This document shows positions 9,091-20,491 of a stretch of DNA of 39,139 nucleotides, one piece after another. The stretch's first letter is position 1. Each line of letters starts with the position of its first letter. Source of the stretch: Priapulus caudatus. Taxonomy: Eukaryota > Priapulida > Priapulimorpha > Priapulimorphida > Priapulidae. Under the pieces are notes generated by a model. That model made no database searches. It was given only the letters and a program-made list of their open reading frames with translations, and had not been told where the DNA came from. Made by a program: the position numbers and the translations under genes. The stretch is taken from contig NW_014578758.1 of the NCBI RefSeq assembly GCF_000485595.1, positions 1 to 39,139 of the forward strand, read 5' to 3'.

Positions 9091-11763
9091 TGCGATATCT
9101 CAATAGGAAAAGGATTTATACGGGGGACTCTGTTCGGAGTCATGAAAGCCATAATACGATACGACATAATTAGAGCAGCAAGAGCTGTTAAATAAGCAGT
9201 CAGCACAAATAGTAACCTCTGTTCCCGTAAACAGTGTCACGTGAATGAACCTATTCTCCTAGCAGGATTGAGTCGCTGCTCTCGCGGAATAACGTTGCGA
9301 TGGTACGTTCCAAAGACAATACTAACAGAATTTTGAAATTGTAACGTACATGCGGGGATGGTTATATTGTTTATGTGTGTAGGTCAATTAACCGTGCCCG
9401 TGAGCAAACGACAACGAGGATGAGAATGCATGTCGTCTATATATCGGTGTCGGATCACTCACTATAGACCTGTGCTCGGGTTTCTCAACGGTATCTGTAT
9501 CAAGCATTTTCGAGGATATGCGCTTTATATAAAGTACCACAGCTATAACCTATTTATTTAAATCGCGCCTAACGCAGATTGTAATTGTAAACAAATTCCA
9601 GCCAATCAGAGTAAACCCTTTTTTTTTATCACAAATGAGTTTCGTTACAGTTGAATTTCAAACCAATCACAAAGGGTATTGGAATTTGGTAGATTTTCCC
9701 GATCTGGGTCGCTTATGGTATAGACAAGTGCAACGTGTTTATAGCCAGTGGTATAGCCTATAATTTAAATTAAAACCTGTTTTGTGATTAAAATGCCTGC
9801 TTTTAATGTATGGCGAGACAGAGCGGCTAGGCATCGCGTCAGGTAATTGGCTACTACCGTAGATTATTAGTATTTGCTTGTCTACTTTAATTGGGTGATA
9901 TTTAACCGTTATCAAAATGGGACGGTTATGGCGGTAATGGGTTTCCGTAGCATTTCCGCCCGCGCACACATTAGGTAGCTAGCGCTGATACTGTGTCACC
10001 AGAGTAGTGCGTCACCAAACGCTCATCGCGGTAATCTCTGATACCCACACACACTTATGCTTCTTTTGTTGTTATGAATGGCAGTCTCCCGCGGTCATAC
10101 ATGTGTGTAGGCAATGCTTTTAAGGAAAATGTTATTATGATATCGGATAAGATCATATAGATTTAACGTTGTTATTATGCGCATATACACGACATAGAGA
10201 ATATATAGATGGGGATGCTTTTTTTATTTTTTATATATATTTTTTAACTAGTAAACAACTAGTAACTATTGAAATATACAAATTAGGATGTTTTTTCGGA
10301 AAGCAAAGGCTTTCGCATGTGCCAATACGTGTCTATGAGCGTGCGTTCGCATTAGATATACAGGCGAATTAGAAGCCTTATAGTTATAGTAGCCGTATAG
10401 TGTATAACGTTAGGTTTTCTGATGGATCACGATCGCACCATGTGGTTGTTTTCTGAAGCTGTAGAGCGTATAATAGCCGCGACTGATCGTATTATTCCTT
10501 ACGACATGCACTACCCACGCAAGCTTTTAACTATCGTTGTTCGTACCGCGATTGCTCCCAGCCACGCACACGCTATCTAAACACACTCGCGCACGCGCGC
10601 GCGCCCCCTCCCACACACGCACGCATCTGCGCTATACCCCACCCTACGCCTACACATACATGAGCCTTGATCTAGCCTCTAGCTCCTGATCTAATATCAT
10701 AGCCTTGAGGTATCTGTTTTCTGTTTGCGAGATATCGCATTCTAATTCAGTGAATATGTTATGGAAAAATTTCAGAAATTGAGGTCTTAGCTTCGGGGGA
10801 ATGACGTTTTTTTCAAGTACCTATAAAATAAATACTAATATATGCATGCTTACTAATACCAATGTACTGAAATACTATATCATTCACGTTTTGTATAGCT
10901 AGTAATCAGGCGAGGCTTTCAATACAAGAGCCTCTAAATATACACGAACCAATTTTTATATAAACGCCGTTTAATGAATTGCAACATTCTGCGGACAATT
11001 AATTCTAGTATCTCTGTCAATGTGATTCATTTCGTAGCGTGTAGGATATAGCCAGTTAGATAATGTAGAATGATGTTCGTGACTTCCGCCTAACTGTCTG
11101 AATTCTCCCTCGAGGAAACCCTAACGGAGTCCCCCTTACAGGCGTACTCGCAGATGTACGAGTACAAACGCGTGCGCAAATATTTCTCGACTTGAAAATT
11201 GCCTGCAATTTGTCGTGACTAAACCATCCAGCTGGGCAATAAATTTAGCCATGGCAAAGTGTTTGTCAACGTGAGGCGCGTTATATAGTTTATAGTATAT
11301 AGTATATAGTATTATATAGTTGCGGCAATATGAGTAGTGTTCTCTAAGTCTTACAGTGCACAGACCTCTTAAAGCATGGATAATCTTGTTCTAGTATAGT
11401 ATCTGTTCTGTGCGTTGTATCACTTAGAGCGTTTACATTTACGTCTCCAGTCTACTAACTAAGATCTATGCTGGAGGCAAACCATATTATTTATATATTT
11501 ATATAGTAACATTTGCACGGGACTCCAGCTGTGATTTTCGTAGTAATCAGTTTTGGATTTGGTTAGACACAACAGACTCTTAATTGTTGTTGCCGGTGGT
11601 GCAAGTACAAATTACGTGAACACAAGAATCAGCATAGCGCTTGGTCTCATTCGAGAATAAATCGTCAAAACGTACAATTGTTCTCTAAAGTTCAACGTCG
11701 ACCAAACTCGTGATGTCGTTATTAGATAGGCCGCGACAAAGAATTGGAAAGCAGTCGCGAAAG

Positions 11764-11880
11764 TAAACATGCAAATCCTCACCTCACCGTCACTTATAAA
11801 TAATGCCTCTCGTCACCATCATCGGGAAACTGATTCCTTGATCTGATTAATCGTGACCTGCAGACTTATCGCATGGTCTA
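11764..11880. repeat. 117-bp direct repeat, left copy
   Basis: This segment, from TAAACATGCAAATCC to CGCATGGTCTA, is identical to 12356-12472. The sequence between the copies starts GGGGAACCCGGGGCAAAG and then runs into the 397-N gap. Confidence 0.95.
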
Positions 11881-11958
11881 GGGGAACCCGGGGCAAAGTG
11901 GACCGAAAATATTTGGTTAGCCAAAACGCTGTGAAAGAGCGAGACAAAGTGAAATGTT

Positions 11959-12355
11959 NNNNNNNNNNNNNNNNNNNNNNNNNNNNNNNNNNNNNNNNNN
12001 NNNNNNNNNNNNNNNNNNNNNNNNNNNNNNNNNNNNNNNNNNNNNNNNNNNNNNNNNNNNNNNNNNNNNNNNNNNNNNNNNNNNNNNNNNNNNNNNNNNN
12101 NNNNNNNNNNNNNNNNNNNNNNNNNNNNNNNNNNNNNNNNNNNNNNNNNNNNNNNNNNNNNNNNNNNNNNNNNNNNNNNNNNNNNNNNNNNNNNNNNNNN
12201 NNNNNNNNNNNNNNNNNNNNNNNNNNNNNNNNNNNNNNNNNNNNNNNNNNNNNNNNNNNNNNNNNNNNNNNNNNNNNNNNNNNNNNNNNNNNNNNNNNNN
12301 NNNNNNNNNNNNNNNNNNNNNNNNNNNNNNNNNNNNNNNNNNNNNNNNNNNNNNN
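11959..12355. other. Assembly gap (397 N)
   Basis: Undetermined bases. Any open frame spanning them is meaningless. The gap abuts the right copy of the 117-bp duplication. Confidence 0.99.
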
Positions 12356-12472
12356 TAAACATGCAAATCCTCACCTCACCGTCACTTATAAATAATGCCT
12401 CTCGTCACCATCATCGGGAAACTGATTCCTTGATCTGATTAATCGTGACCTGCAGACTTATCGCATGGTCTA
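12356..12472. repeat. 117-bp direct repeat, right copy
   Basis: Identical to 11764-11880. It begins on the first base after the gap, which suggests overlapping contig ends or alternative haplotypes placed in series. A real tandem duplication or insertion is also possible. Confidence 0.95.
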
Positions 12473-12578
12473 CTTGCTGGAGTTGGGAAATCGACCCATG
12501 ATCGGTCTAGCCTTAGCATATAGGGGGTAACGTGTGGATAAAAAGCCAAGTTGTGAGCTGTCTATAGTATTAGTACGG

Positions 12579-12843
12579 CTGAGAGGGTCTATATCCCCCA
12601 GGGTACTGCCGGAACGTAGCCTGGGTACGGTCCGGTATACCGGAACGTACTCTGGTACTATCTAATATGCCGGACCGTACCTCGCCTACTCCACTAACGA
12701 GTCTAGGGAGTCGCCTACGCATACTCCCTAACCCTAACCCTATCCATAACCATTATCAAATAGTTACCAAGGTACGTTCCGGTATACCGGACCGTACCCA
12801 AGGTACGTTCCGGCAGTACCCTGGGGTCATTGACCCTATGCGC
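12579..12843. mobile_element. Small Mutator-like MITE with long terminal inverted repeats
   Basis: The arms at about 12584-12650 and 12770-12837 are near-perfect reverse complements. They contain AGGGTC, CCCCAGGGTACTGCC, GGAACGTA and the palindrome CCGGTATACCGG. The direct repeat ATTAGTACGG flanks the element at 12569-12578 and 12844-12853 and looks like a 10-bp target-site duplication. Long terminal repeats with a 9-11-bp duplication are typical of Mutator-like elements. The roughly 120-bp loop has no coding capacity and includes CCCTAACCCTAACCCTA (12726-12742). The exact outer ends are uncertain by about 5 bp. Confidence 0.65.
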
Positions 12844-12853
12844 ATTAGTACGG

Positions 12854-13550
12854 TGGTGACACTGTATGAGTGTGACACGGTGTTGTGTAGCTAAACTGTG
12901 AACAGTCTCGTTACGGCAGCGAACGCTTCTACCTGGCTCACGATGATTTTGCTAGGTTAATAATTCCTAGTTAACGTATATTATTGGTCTAGGACTCTAA
13001 GTTAGATAGTGGACTGGCAAGGGAGGCATGTGCCCATGAAGTAAACGAGCCGGTTAGGATGATTTGTGATTGCAGTTTGAACGGTTTACACGTAATATAC
13101 GACCATTTAAAGAATTAAGCAAATCGAACAACATAACCGCTAAACCCTCGCTGACTAGCAGTTGACAATGCACGGGTGTATTAAATTAACGCTTACTGTT
13201 AGCATCGTGGCTATATATAAGCATATATCATGCAGCTACGTCAGCTTTGGCTTACACAACATTTGCTCCATATTTTATCATTAGCATTTCTTCACATTGC
13301 CTATAGTCCATACTAGGTAAAATACTTGCATTTTGTGTGTCGCTAAACGTATTTCAAATTGTTATGAAGATAGCGACATTTTTAAGCCATGTTTACCGCA
13401 AAATAGTATGCAATCTATCAATACGCTCGTACACATGCCACACCACGCCCACCGCCGCACGCACACAGACACGCGCGAGCACTCACATACGCACGAACTC
13501 ATGTACTTTTTTGAATGCTAAGTCCCAATTCTAAATCGCAAATTTTTTTA
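12854..13550. other. Noncoding stretch before the candidate exon 2
   Basis: No supported gene. An imperfect CA/CG-rich patch lies at 13435-13495. A T-rich tract immediately before 13557 serves as a possible polypyrimidine tract. Confidence 0.5.
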
Positions 13551-13559
13551 TGTTTTCAG

Positions 13560-13780
13560 AACAAAAGCAGGTCGCGCCATCTGATGAATATCAAGTTGCA
13601 AGATTTTATCCACCGTTGGTTCCCTCAGATCAGCCAGTAGGTGGCATTGTCTCGTGTACAGAAGACTTGTTGCATAATAGGCGTGGAAGCCTGGTCGCGC
13701 TGAACGCAGTGACTGCAATGAAGGGGGAACGGGCAGCAGCATATTTTGTAGCTCTACTCGCAATCGCTTTGCGGTGGTAA
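13560..13780 (+). CDS. Candidate secreted peptide precursor, exon 2 (terminal)
   Basis: A strong acceptor (ATTTTTTTATGTTTTCAG, ending 13559) opens a frame of 72 codons with a stop at 13778-13780. The frame needs one base from the upstream exon, which fits a phase-1 donor at 8530 or 8590. The product is QKQVAPSDEYQVARFYPPLV, then a proline-rich stretch, a single Cys in IVSCTED (about residue 33), and an Ala/Leu-rich end AAAYFVALLAIALRW. AKH-type precursors carry one Cys in their associated peptide, which is compatible but not diagnostic. The QKQV...RFYP pattern repeats one in exon 1. A poly(A) signal lies 336 bp downstream. I cannot name the protein, and the exon pairing is inferred. Confidence 0.35.
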
Positions 13781-14121
13781 CGCAAATATTATTTTTGCAC
13801 GTTTTTGTTTGAATTATGTTTGTAAAACATAGGCAAAAAGATAATTAAAAAGGAAATAGACGTCAAGTGGTAATTTTTCACCGGATTTAAAGGGTTTCTT
13901 TTAAAACACCTTAGCTAAAAAAAGGTGTTCGACAATGCCAATCGTAAAACTGTAGCATTCCATACTCAGCCTAAGCAGGCAGACGGCTTAATCAAAACTG
14001 GTTTTCCAAATATACAAACATATGTGGCTTTAATTAATTTATATGTACATGAACAATACCGCTGGCCGGCTGCCAAACATTATAAAGTGCAAATGATATA
14101 TGCTCATGAAAAATGAATAAA
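13781..14121 (+). other. Possible 3' UTR of the secreted-peptide candidate
   Basis: AT-rich sequence from the exon 2 stop to the AATAAA at 14116-14121. A 63-codon frame inside (13925-14116) ends next to the signal and shows no domain. Confidence 0.3.
14116..14121 (+). promoter_or_regulatory. Candidate poly(A) signal AATAAA
   Basis: Canonical hexamer, followed within 20-45 nt by T-rich and GT-containing sequence (TATTTTATTTTTTCAAG, TTGTCCG). It supports a plus-strand transcript ending here. Confidence 0.45.
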
Positions 14122-14340
14122 ATATATTTAACTATTTTATTTTTTCAAGTTGACTCTTGTCCGTTATTTCTTAGTCTCATATAGAGATTTTAAACTGAAA
14201 CCTATTAACCCCTCGAATATCGTTGCGTGTCCGCTTCACAATTGTTATTTGCCACGTCACCCACTTGCCTTTGATCCTTGAACTCCAGGTATAAATTCGG
14301 TATGTATTTGATATTTCTGTACCTGTACATTTTACAAGCG

Positions 14341-14341
14341 A

Positions 14342-14415
<74 letters not shown>

Positions 14416-14416
14416 G

Positions 14417-14464
<48 letters not shown>

Positions 14465-14620
14465 TCACTCTATCATTATCTACTTTATCTATTCTAATCA
14501 TCTAATCATATCATTTATCTATCATATCTATTCTATCTATCTTCTATCTATCAATCTATCTATATCTATCTATCTATCTATCGTATCTAGTCTATCTATC
14601 TATCGTCTCTATCTCGCTCT
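14341..14620. repeat. (ATCT)n microsatellite field
   Basis: Near-perfect ATCT units at 14342-14464, then imperfect units and variants to about 14610. Open Ile-Tyr-Leu-Ser frames over it are artefacts. Confidence 0.95.
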
Positions 14621-14639
14621 CTCTCTCCCATATGATATA

Positions 14640-14830
14640 CTATATATATATGAAATATATATATATATGATATCCATCCATCCAGCCCACCCATCCATCA
14701 ATCCAATCCCGCCGCCCCGCCCGCGTCGTCCGTCCGTCCGCGCGGCCGTCTCGATCCGACCGGCCATCCATCCATTCATCTCAGCCATCTAAAGCCATCC
14801 ATCAATCTACCTACATGTCTATCTGCCTTC
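14640..14830. repeat. Degenerate CATC/CCGT repeat field
   Basis: TA runs, CATC units, then CCGC/CCGT units around 14708-14745, grading back into CATC. Confidence 0.8.
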
Positions 14831-14887
14831 TTGCCCTAACGCCTACCCGCCCGCCTGGCAGCCCGTTCGTCCGTGTCTCTCTCACTC

Positions 14888-14906
14888 TCTCTCGCGCGTG
14901 TGTGTG

Positions 14907-14949
<43 letters not shown>

Positions 14950-15070
14950 ATCGTGTGCTGTTTGTGACTGCTGTGTGTGTGCGTGCGTGCGTGCGTGCGT
15001 GCGTGGTGCGTGCGTGTGCGTGTGCGTGTGCGTGTGCGTGTGTGTGTGCGTGTGAATGTGTATGTATGTG
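14888..15070. repeat. (GT)n and (GCGT)n microsatellite
   Basis: Pure GT from about 14908 to 14946, GCGT units at about 14978-15004, then GTGTGC alternation to about 15060. Confidence 0.95.
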
Positions 15071-16960
15071 TGATACGAATACAACGAACAGGTTCCTTGC
15101 ACGAATTCGTGTGAGTTATCAACGTACAGATAATTCAGATAGACCATGTGTTACGGGAAACCGTTTAAGAAAAATCTGGAAAAAACGAACGACGCTTCAG
15201 TATAGTAGTGGTTTTAATAATCACAAACTCAAGTTAATTATCGTAACCAACTTCTTTGAAGAAACATTGAAACCAATTCAGTTGAACCGAATGCTGAACA
15301 ATTGACTAAAAACTAAAATTTTAAACAAAGTGTATTTATAACCGGGGAATGTATTTGTGACTCACGCGATACACGATAATAGCATTGCATACTTTTACGC
15401 ACCAGCCACCAGATAAGAGGGACAATGGAGTGAAAGACAAATTACCAGATTACACAGTTTTTACAATACAGTATTACAATTACAGGGTTTATAACACATG
15501 TAGCAAGAATTGTGGGTTATATGGGACGCCCAATTATCCGTCTCTAAACCAAAGACAGAATCCCAAAACTCGCAATAAATCGGTGCATAAATTGAGCATC
15601 TCAATATCATCTGGACAAAATAAAAGGCAAAATAAAAAAAAATAGAGAATCAGAGACACGAGATTTATTATTGTGATAAATTCAGTACTAACAGCGATCG
15701 TGAATAAATAGTAGGAATACGTACGCTGTATGCACGTGTTTAAACCAGATAATTACGCAGAGTTTCCCTATTGTAAAGTATCACAATAGCAGCGAGATAT
15801 CATAAAAGGCTGATCAGAAACTTTAGGCTGATGTTAGGGGTAAGATCGACTAGAATCCATATACCTACGGCCAAAGCGCAGAAAGCTTGTACAAATCTAA
15901 AATCAAGCAAGGCTATGCGCTAGTCAGTCCGTAAGTCAGGAATATTCTTGTTAGCGCCATCATTGCAATAAACTGGGAAATAAATTCCGGCCTGCCCCCA
16001 GGCAGTTCGTGGATAACCCAAAATGCTAAAAAGTAAAAATACCAGTAGATATGCGATTACACTACAAATATTCCAACAAATTCCCCTTTAATTTTAGAAC
16101 TGCAGTACCTGTAGCCACCTGACTGACAGAAACACTTAAATTTAATACTCTACGTAACGTCGGTGAAATATAAACAGTACAACGAGTGCAAAAAAATGAA
16201 CACAAATGAAAAATCCAAGACGACACGCCACAGTCTACGAGCATTGGTGACTCATACTCTGGTGACTTAATTATACTCTGCCGAATCTGAAAGCAAGTGA
16301 GACGTTAACATACATATTGATGACACTAAATAATTGAGAGATTTCCTGCGAAACGCTAGCCTTGTTCTCCTCTTCCCCTCTGTCTCTGCTGCAGAAACGT
16401 CTTGCCTACAAACGGTAACTGCTTTGGCAAGATGAGATGCGTTAGCAGAGAAACCAGACACATGTATGTTTATTGTTTATCACCTCCGTGTTGCAGGGCT
16501 AGCTACCGGCCATTGATTACTCTTTTCTTATTACATATTTATAGCAAGTTGGTAGGAATGGTACTGAGGCTACAAGCAATCGCCCGGCGTTGCCAAATAC
16601 GCATTGATAGATGAATTGAGATAAGCAAATATTCCATTACTAGGAGACTTGCGTTTGTGTCAGATAAATGTTTAGAGTCATATAGTCTAGGTCATAAGTC
16701 ACTGATATATCAGCCGGTCATAGCCATGGGCTTAATTACTCGTACGTGAGAACTCCCATGAAATATTACGCGGTTTAGTGGCAGAGATATAGATATTTAG
16801 CAGAAACTTGCAGAATAATGGAGAATGTGATATAGTTGCTCACGGGCAACGCGTGCATCAATATCAGGAGATAATAAACTTGCTTAGACAGGGCCAATAG
16901 AAAGCACAAACAGCGCCGAGAGAGACTAACAGCAAGAATAGCAACACGAGTGAGCGAGCG
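15071..16960. other. Noncoding stretch, no supported gene
   Basis: Open frames of 60-90 codons (for example 15385-15645 plus and 16267-16461 minus) carry no recognised domain. The string ATACTCTGCCGAATCTG near 16273 recurs at about 17117, a short dispersed duplication. Confidence 0.5.
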
Positions 16961-16964
16961 ATAG

Positions 16965-17190
16965 AGAAATAGATAGCCAGATGGCTAGATAAAGATAGTC
17001 AGATAGACAAATATGTAGAAAGACAGGCAAATAGATAGATGGGTGGATTGATACATGGATAGATAGATAAATAGATTAATGTATATATCTATATCTATTT
17101 ATATATAATTATACTCATACTCTGCCGAATCTGGTGAATCATCGATCGATAGATAGTTAGATGGATGGATAGTAAGTGTGATCTATGTGT

Positions 17191-17244
<54 letters not shown>

Positions 17245-17272
17245 GATGGATGGATAGTAAGTGTGATCTATG

Positions 17273-17348
<76 letters not shown>

Positions 17349-17375
17349 GTGTGTGTGTGCGCGTGTGTGGGCGCG
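16965..17375. repeat. AGAT-type and (GT)n microsatellites with a tandem duplication
   Basis: Diverged GATA units at 16965-17100. The unit GATGGATAGTAAGTGTGAT, with its following CTATGTGTG and a GT run, occurs twice in tandem, starting at about 17164 and 17247. Long GT runs fill 17190-17241 and 17280-17375. Confidence 0.9.
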
Positions 17376-17399
17376 CATGTGTTTATAATATATTATATT

Positions 17400-17834
17400 A
17401 TTATACATTGCTGTATTTCTGTATCTTTTTTGGTTATAATATAATGTATATACGGCTTTCACATATTTTCTTCTATTTGTCTTCATGGTAACGCGCATTG
17501 TTTAAATTACTATATTTTCATTATATTGTGTGGTTTTTGTTTGTATTCAGTAATCATATGGTATCGCATTGTATTTTTGTTTTAGAATCGAAGTAGCAAC
17601 AAAGATGTTGTCATAGAACTCCTCTCAACATATTATCAGTTATATACACAGATATACTCTACTCCAGACAAATGTTCATGTCCACCAGCAGGGGATAATG
17701 TTTATGTACTTAGCGCCAAATAGTTAAGGATGAATATGATACAGGAAGTGATTCGAAGTGCACAGCTTGCTAAGCTGTAGGGGAAAGGCTATTTTTCTGG
17801 AAAGGGACAGCATGAATGTAGAAGACAGTAAAAA
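17400..17834. other. Noncoding stretch, nothing identified
   Basis: AT-rich, with no open frame or repeat structure that I can support. Confidence 0.5.
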
Positions 17835-18345
17835 CCCTCGTATAATTAAGAACCTGAATTTTTCAAGTTAGCCTAAAAAGGTTCTTATATAATAGTGTTT
17901 ACTGTGAAATTAGGCAATTTAGGTTCTCAGATAGGTTCTTATTGCTTATTGCTCAAAAAGGTGCTTGATGCTGGTAGAATATTGGTGTGGTCCATTGTTT
18001 ATATAAAATATGCATATAATTATGTCTAAATGACAGCAATCTAGACAAATACAAATCCTATTCTAGGTTATCTCATTTCTTTTTATACCCTTTATACCTA
18101 ATAAACATCAACAAAATATTTATATTAACTTACACAGTATTTATATCTGAAGTGAAATTGCAAGGGATTTGGCTCATTTTCATTGCCTGATAGAGCTTGT
18201 TTTAGTTGATTTATGAATTGAATTGTAAACTGAATTTATTCAAATAAGAACCCATTTCAAATTTTAGGCTAAAACAGGTTCTTATGTCAAGGGGGTCTAA
18301 ATGGGAAATCTTAGCCTACCAGGTTCTTAATCACTAGGTTCACTA
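17835..18345. repeat. AAGAACCT-ended inverted repeat, possible MITE
   Basis: The left end carries ATTAAGAACCTG followed by TTAGCCTAA. The right end carries the reverse complements, in CTTAGCCTACCAGGTTCTTA (18311-18330). Further AGGTTCTTA copies lie inside. No target duplication or coding capacity is evident. The spacing between motifs differs between the two ends, so the arms are imperfect. Confidence 0.4.
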
Positions 18346-20060
18346 GGTGGAGTCATTCTGGGTGGTTCTCATTTATGCCATACAGAAAGTGTTTAAGTCA
18401 AATTTATCCTAAAGAGACGAACAGTAAAGAAACTGACCGATTAGGAACAACTCAAGCACGTTTAAATGCACGTATGTCGAAATCAGGTAAGTGTTGTTAA
18501 TTGTCGCTACATATATAGTCATTTGTGCCTTTTGTTGTGGTTCTCCTTTCCAAATCCTTATATAAGTTTGCCCAAAATTGCATGTTCCCAAACCACGAGG
18601 AAGCGTACGTGTCCTTGACAATTATTAGACGTCTCTCTAATGAGCTGCCAATTATTGCTTATATATATATATATTTATTTATTTATTTATATTTATTTAT
18701 TTCATTATATTCATATATATCATTATATCACTATTATATTACTATCATTATATCACATATATCATTATATTCATTATATTTATTTATAGGCTTCTGAATT
18801 TGACACTACTATACTATCAGTTATAATTATATAAATTATTTCACAGGTATATAAGATATGTACTAATCTTGTCAGGACTTTAGTGCATACACGCGTCTGC
18901 ATCTCTCCCATTGTGCGCGTTTACGTTGCGCATTACGTGTTGCGTTGCTTGTTTTACGTGTTACGTTTGCACGTTACGTGTAGCATTTCAATGCGTCCAT
19001 AGCTTAGCCATAGCCATGCGTCCATAGCCATAGTCTTAGACCAGCGAGCAGCGTGTATTCGATGGCCCCATTATCCCAGCATTCATCGCACACACGCGCG
19101 CGTGCCTAGAAAAAAGGCGCAATAACAGCTACGCATACAGTACAGACATACTTTCGACTTCTGAAACCCGTACGTGTCACAACACTAATGTTTCGAACTC
19201 TAGTCAAGTTCTTTCATACACTCGTTAGCGGGAGAATGAGCGCTAAAAGGCTTGCCAGCGGCGGCTATTTGTGTGCGAAGCTTCGACAGTAATAAAGATG
19301 TTGTCACCAATAGCCAGGAACTTTCTCGAAATGGCTCATTAAATGCGCTGGCGTAATGTGACATGTAATAGTGGCGTCACAAATACGAGGCCAAGAAAAG
19401 CTCTCGTTCCGCTCGCAGTTTCTCACAAAAGGTAGACGTTTTATTCAATTTTATCATTAGATTTAGGCGCGCGATGCTGGTTGTAACCATCGTAACCACC
19501 ATAGAAAATGCGCGTAAACGACACCCGCGTTACCGCTTTCACACATATAAGACCGCATTGAAACGCAGCGATGTAGGCGAGGCGACTGGAGACGCGAAGG
19601 TGAAACAAAAGAAAGAGCCACGACCGGTTTAAGCTGTTTTTGTTATCTGTACTTGCGCACACGACAAGCAAACGTGTTTCGAGCAATTTTGAATGTATTT
19701 GAAGGTCTTTCAAGAGAAGGGTTTTCCAAGTTTTCCTAGAACAATGTCAGAACAATCAAATAGTTACTGTGTCTTTTTATACGCATTCAAAGATTAGAAA
19801 ATACAAACATTGTCAGTAAATGCGCATCGATTTACGCTCCTATTTTGAGACGGAACGATACGCCTACCTGCTACACCTACGCGCTATTTGTGATATAAAC
19901 CACAGGCGAGCTAAGAGTGATCATATTGACATAAGCCACAGAGTAACAGTGTCTTATTTACCCAGCGTTTAATTACATTGACGTGTTACCAATTAGTATA
20001 GTATAGCCCATTAGTTTTGTTTGTGATTTGTTAATAGAATATAACATGGATGTTATATTA
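18346..20060. other. Noncoding stretch with simple repeats
   Basis: Contains a TTTA/TATA-rich run (18660-18790), degenerate TTACGTG units (18920-18980) and a short CCATAG-type duplication (18998-19035). A 90-codon minus-strand frame at 19441-19713 shows no recognised domain. Confidence 0.5.
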
Positions 20061-20399
20061 GAACTCAGGACCCAGTTCCACAGTCGTGGATTAACTTTAA
20101 CCCTGAGTTAAGGCTAACTCTGAGTTAAACTCACTAACACTGAGTTAGTAAACTCCGGGTTAAATTTGGGTTTCATAAACATGGATTAAATCCTGAGTTA
20201 AGTAACTCAGAGTTAAATGTTTTAACTCAGAATTAGTATCCCATAATTCCACGTAGTTAGAACAGACGAACATGATAGACGCATGATAGACGCATAGACG
20301 ATAGACGCACCCATGATGGACGCACGCACATGGTAGAAGGTGTAATGAAAAAACGTTATAATAAAAACTGGCAGCGATAAATAAATGAGGGAAAATATT

Positions 20400-20474
20400 T
20401 TTCCAATGCGGGGATTGAACCCTCGACATTCGCGTCATTAGCACGACGCTTTAACAGCTGCGGGTATTGCGAAA
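20400..20474 (-). tRNA. tRNA-Ile(AAT)-like relic, probably pseudogene or SINE head
   Basis: Read on the minus strand, the anticodon arm is intact: five-pair stem TCGTG/CGCGA around loop CTAATGA, with anticodon AAT. The T arm is close to consensus (GAGGG-TTCAATC-CCCGC, one mismatch), with a good B-box-like GGTTCAATCC. The D arm is shortened to about 14 nt and the acceptor strands pair only imperfectly. This argues against a functional tRNA. It sits just downstream of the LINE 3' end. Confidence 0.6.
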
Positions 20475-20491
20475 TCGCTAAAAATCGTACA

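Larger units (their letters stand above)
8531..13559 (+). other. Putative large intron of the secreted-peptide candidate
   Basis: About 5 kb without any supported coding exon. It contains an (ATT)n run (9056-9090), a CA/CG-rich stretch (10565-10630), a 117-bp duplication around an N gap, a Mutator-like MITE and many short AT repeats such as TATAGT (11281-11320). The intron call depends on the two-exon model being right. Confidence 0.3.

Noticed and set aside
11847-12395. Open frames spanning the first N gap
   Set aside because: Almost entirely undetermined residues.
15385-15645. Frame with NCGLYGTPNYPSL, briefly reminiscent of a CUB domain start
   Set aside because: Only a handful of residues agree, with no further CUB pattern and a lysine-rich end.
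19441-19713. 90-codon minus-strand frame
   Set aside because: No domain, signal peptide or splice context that would support a gene.
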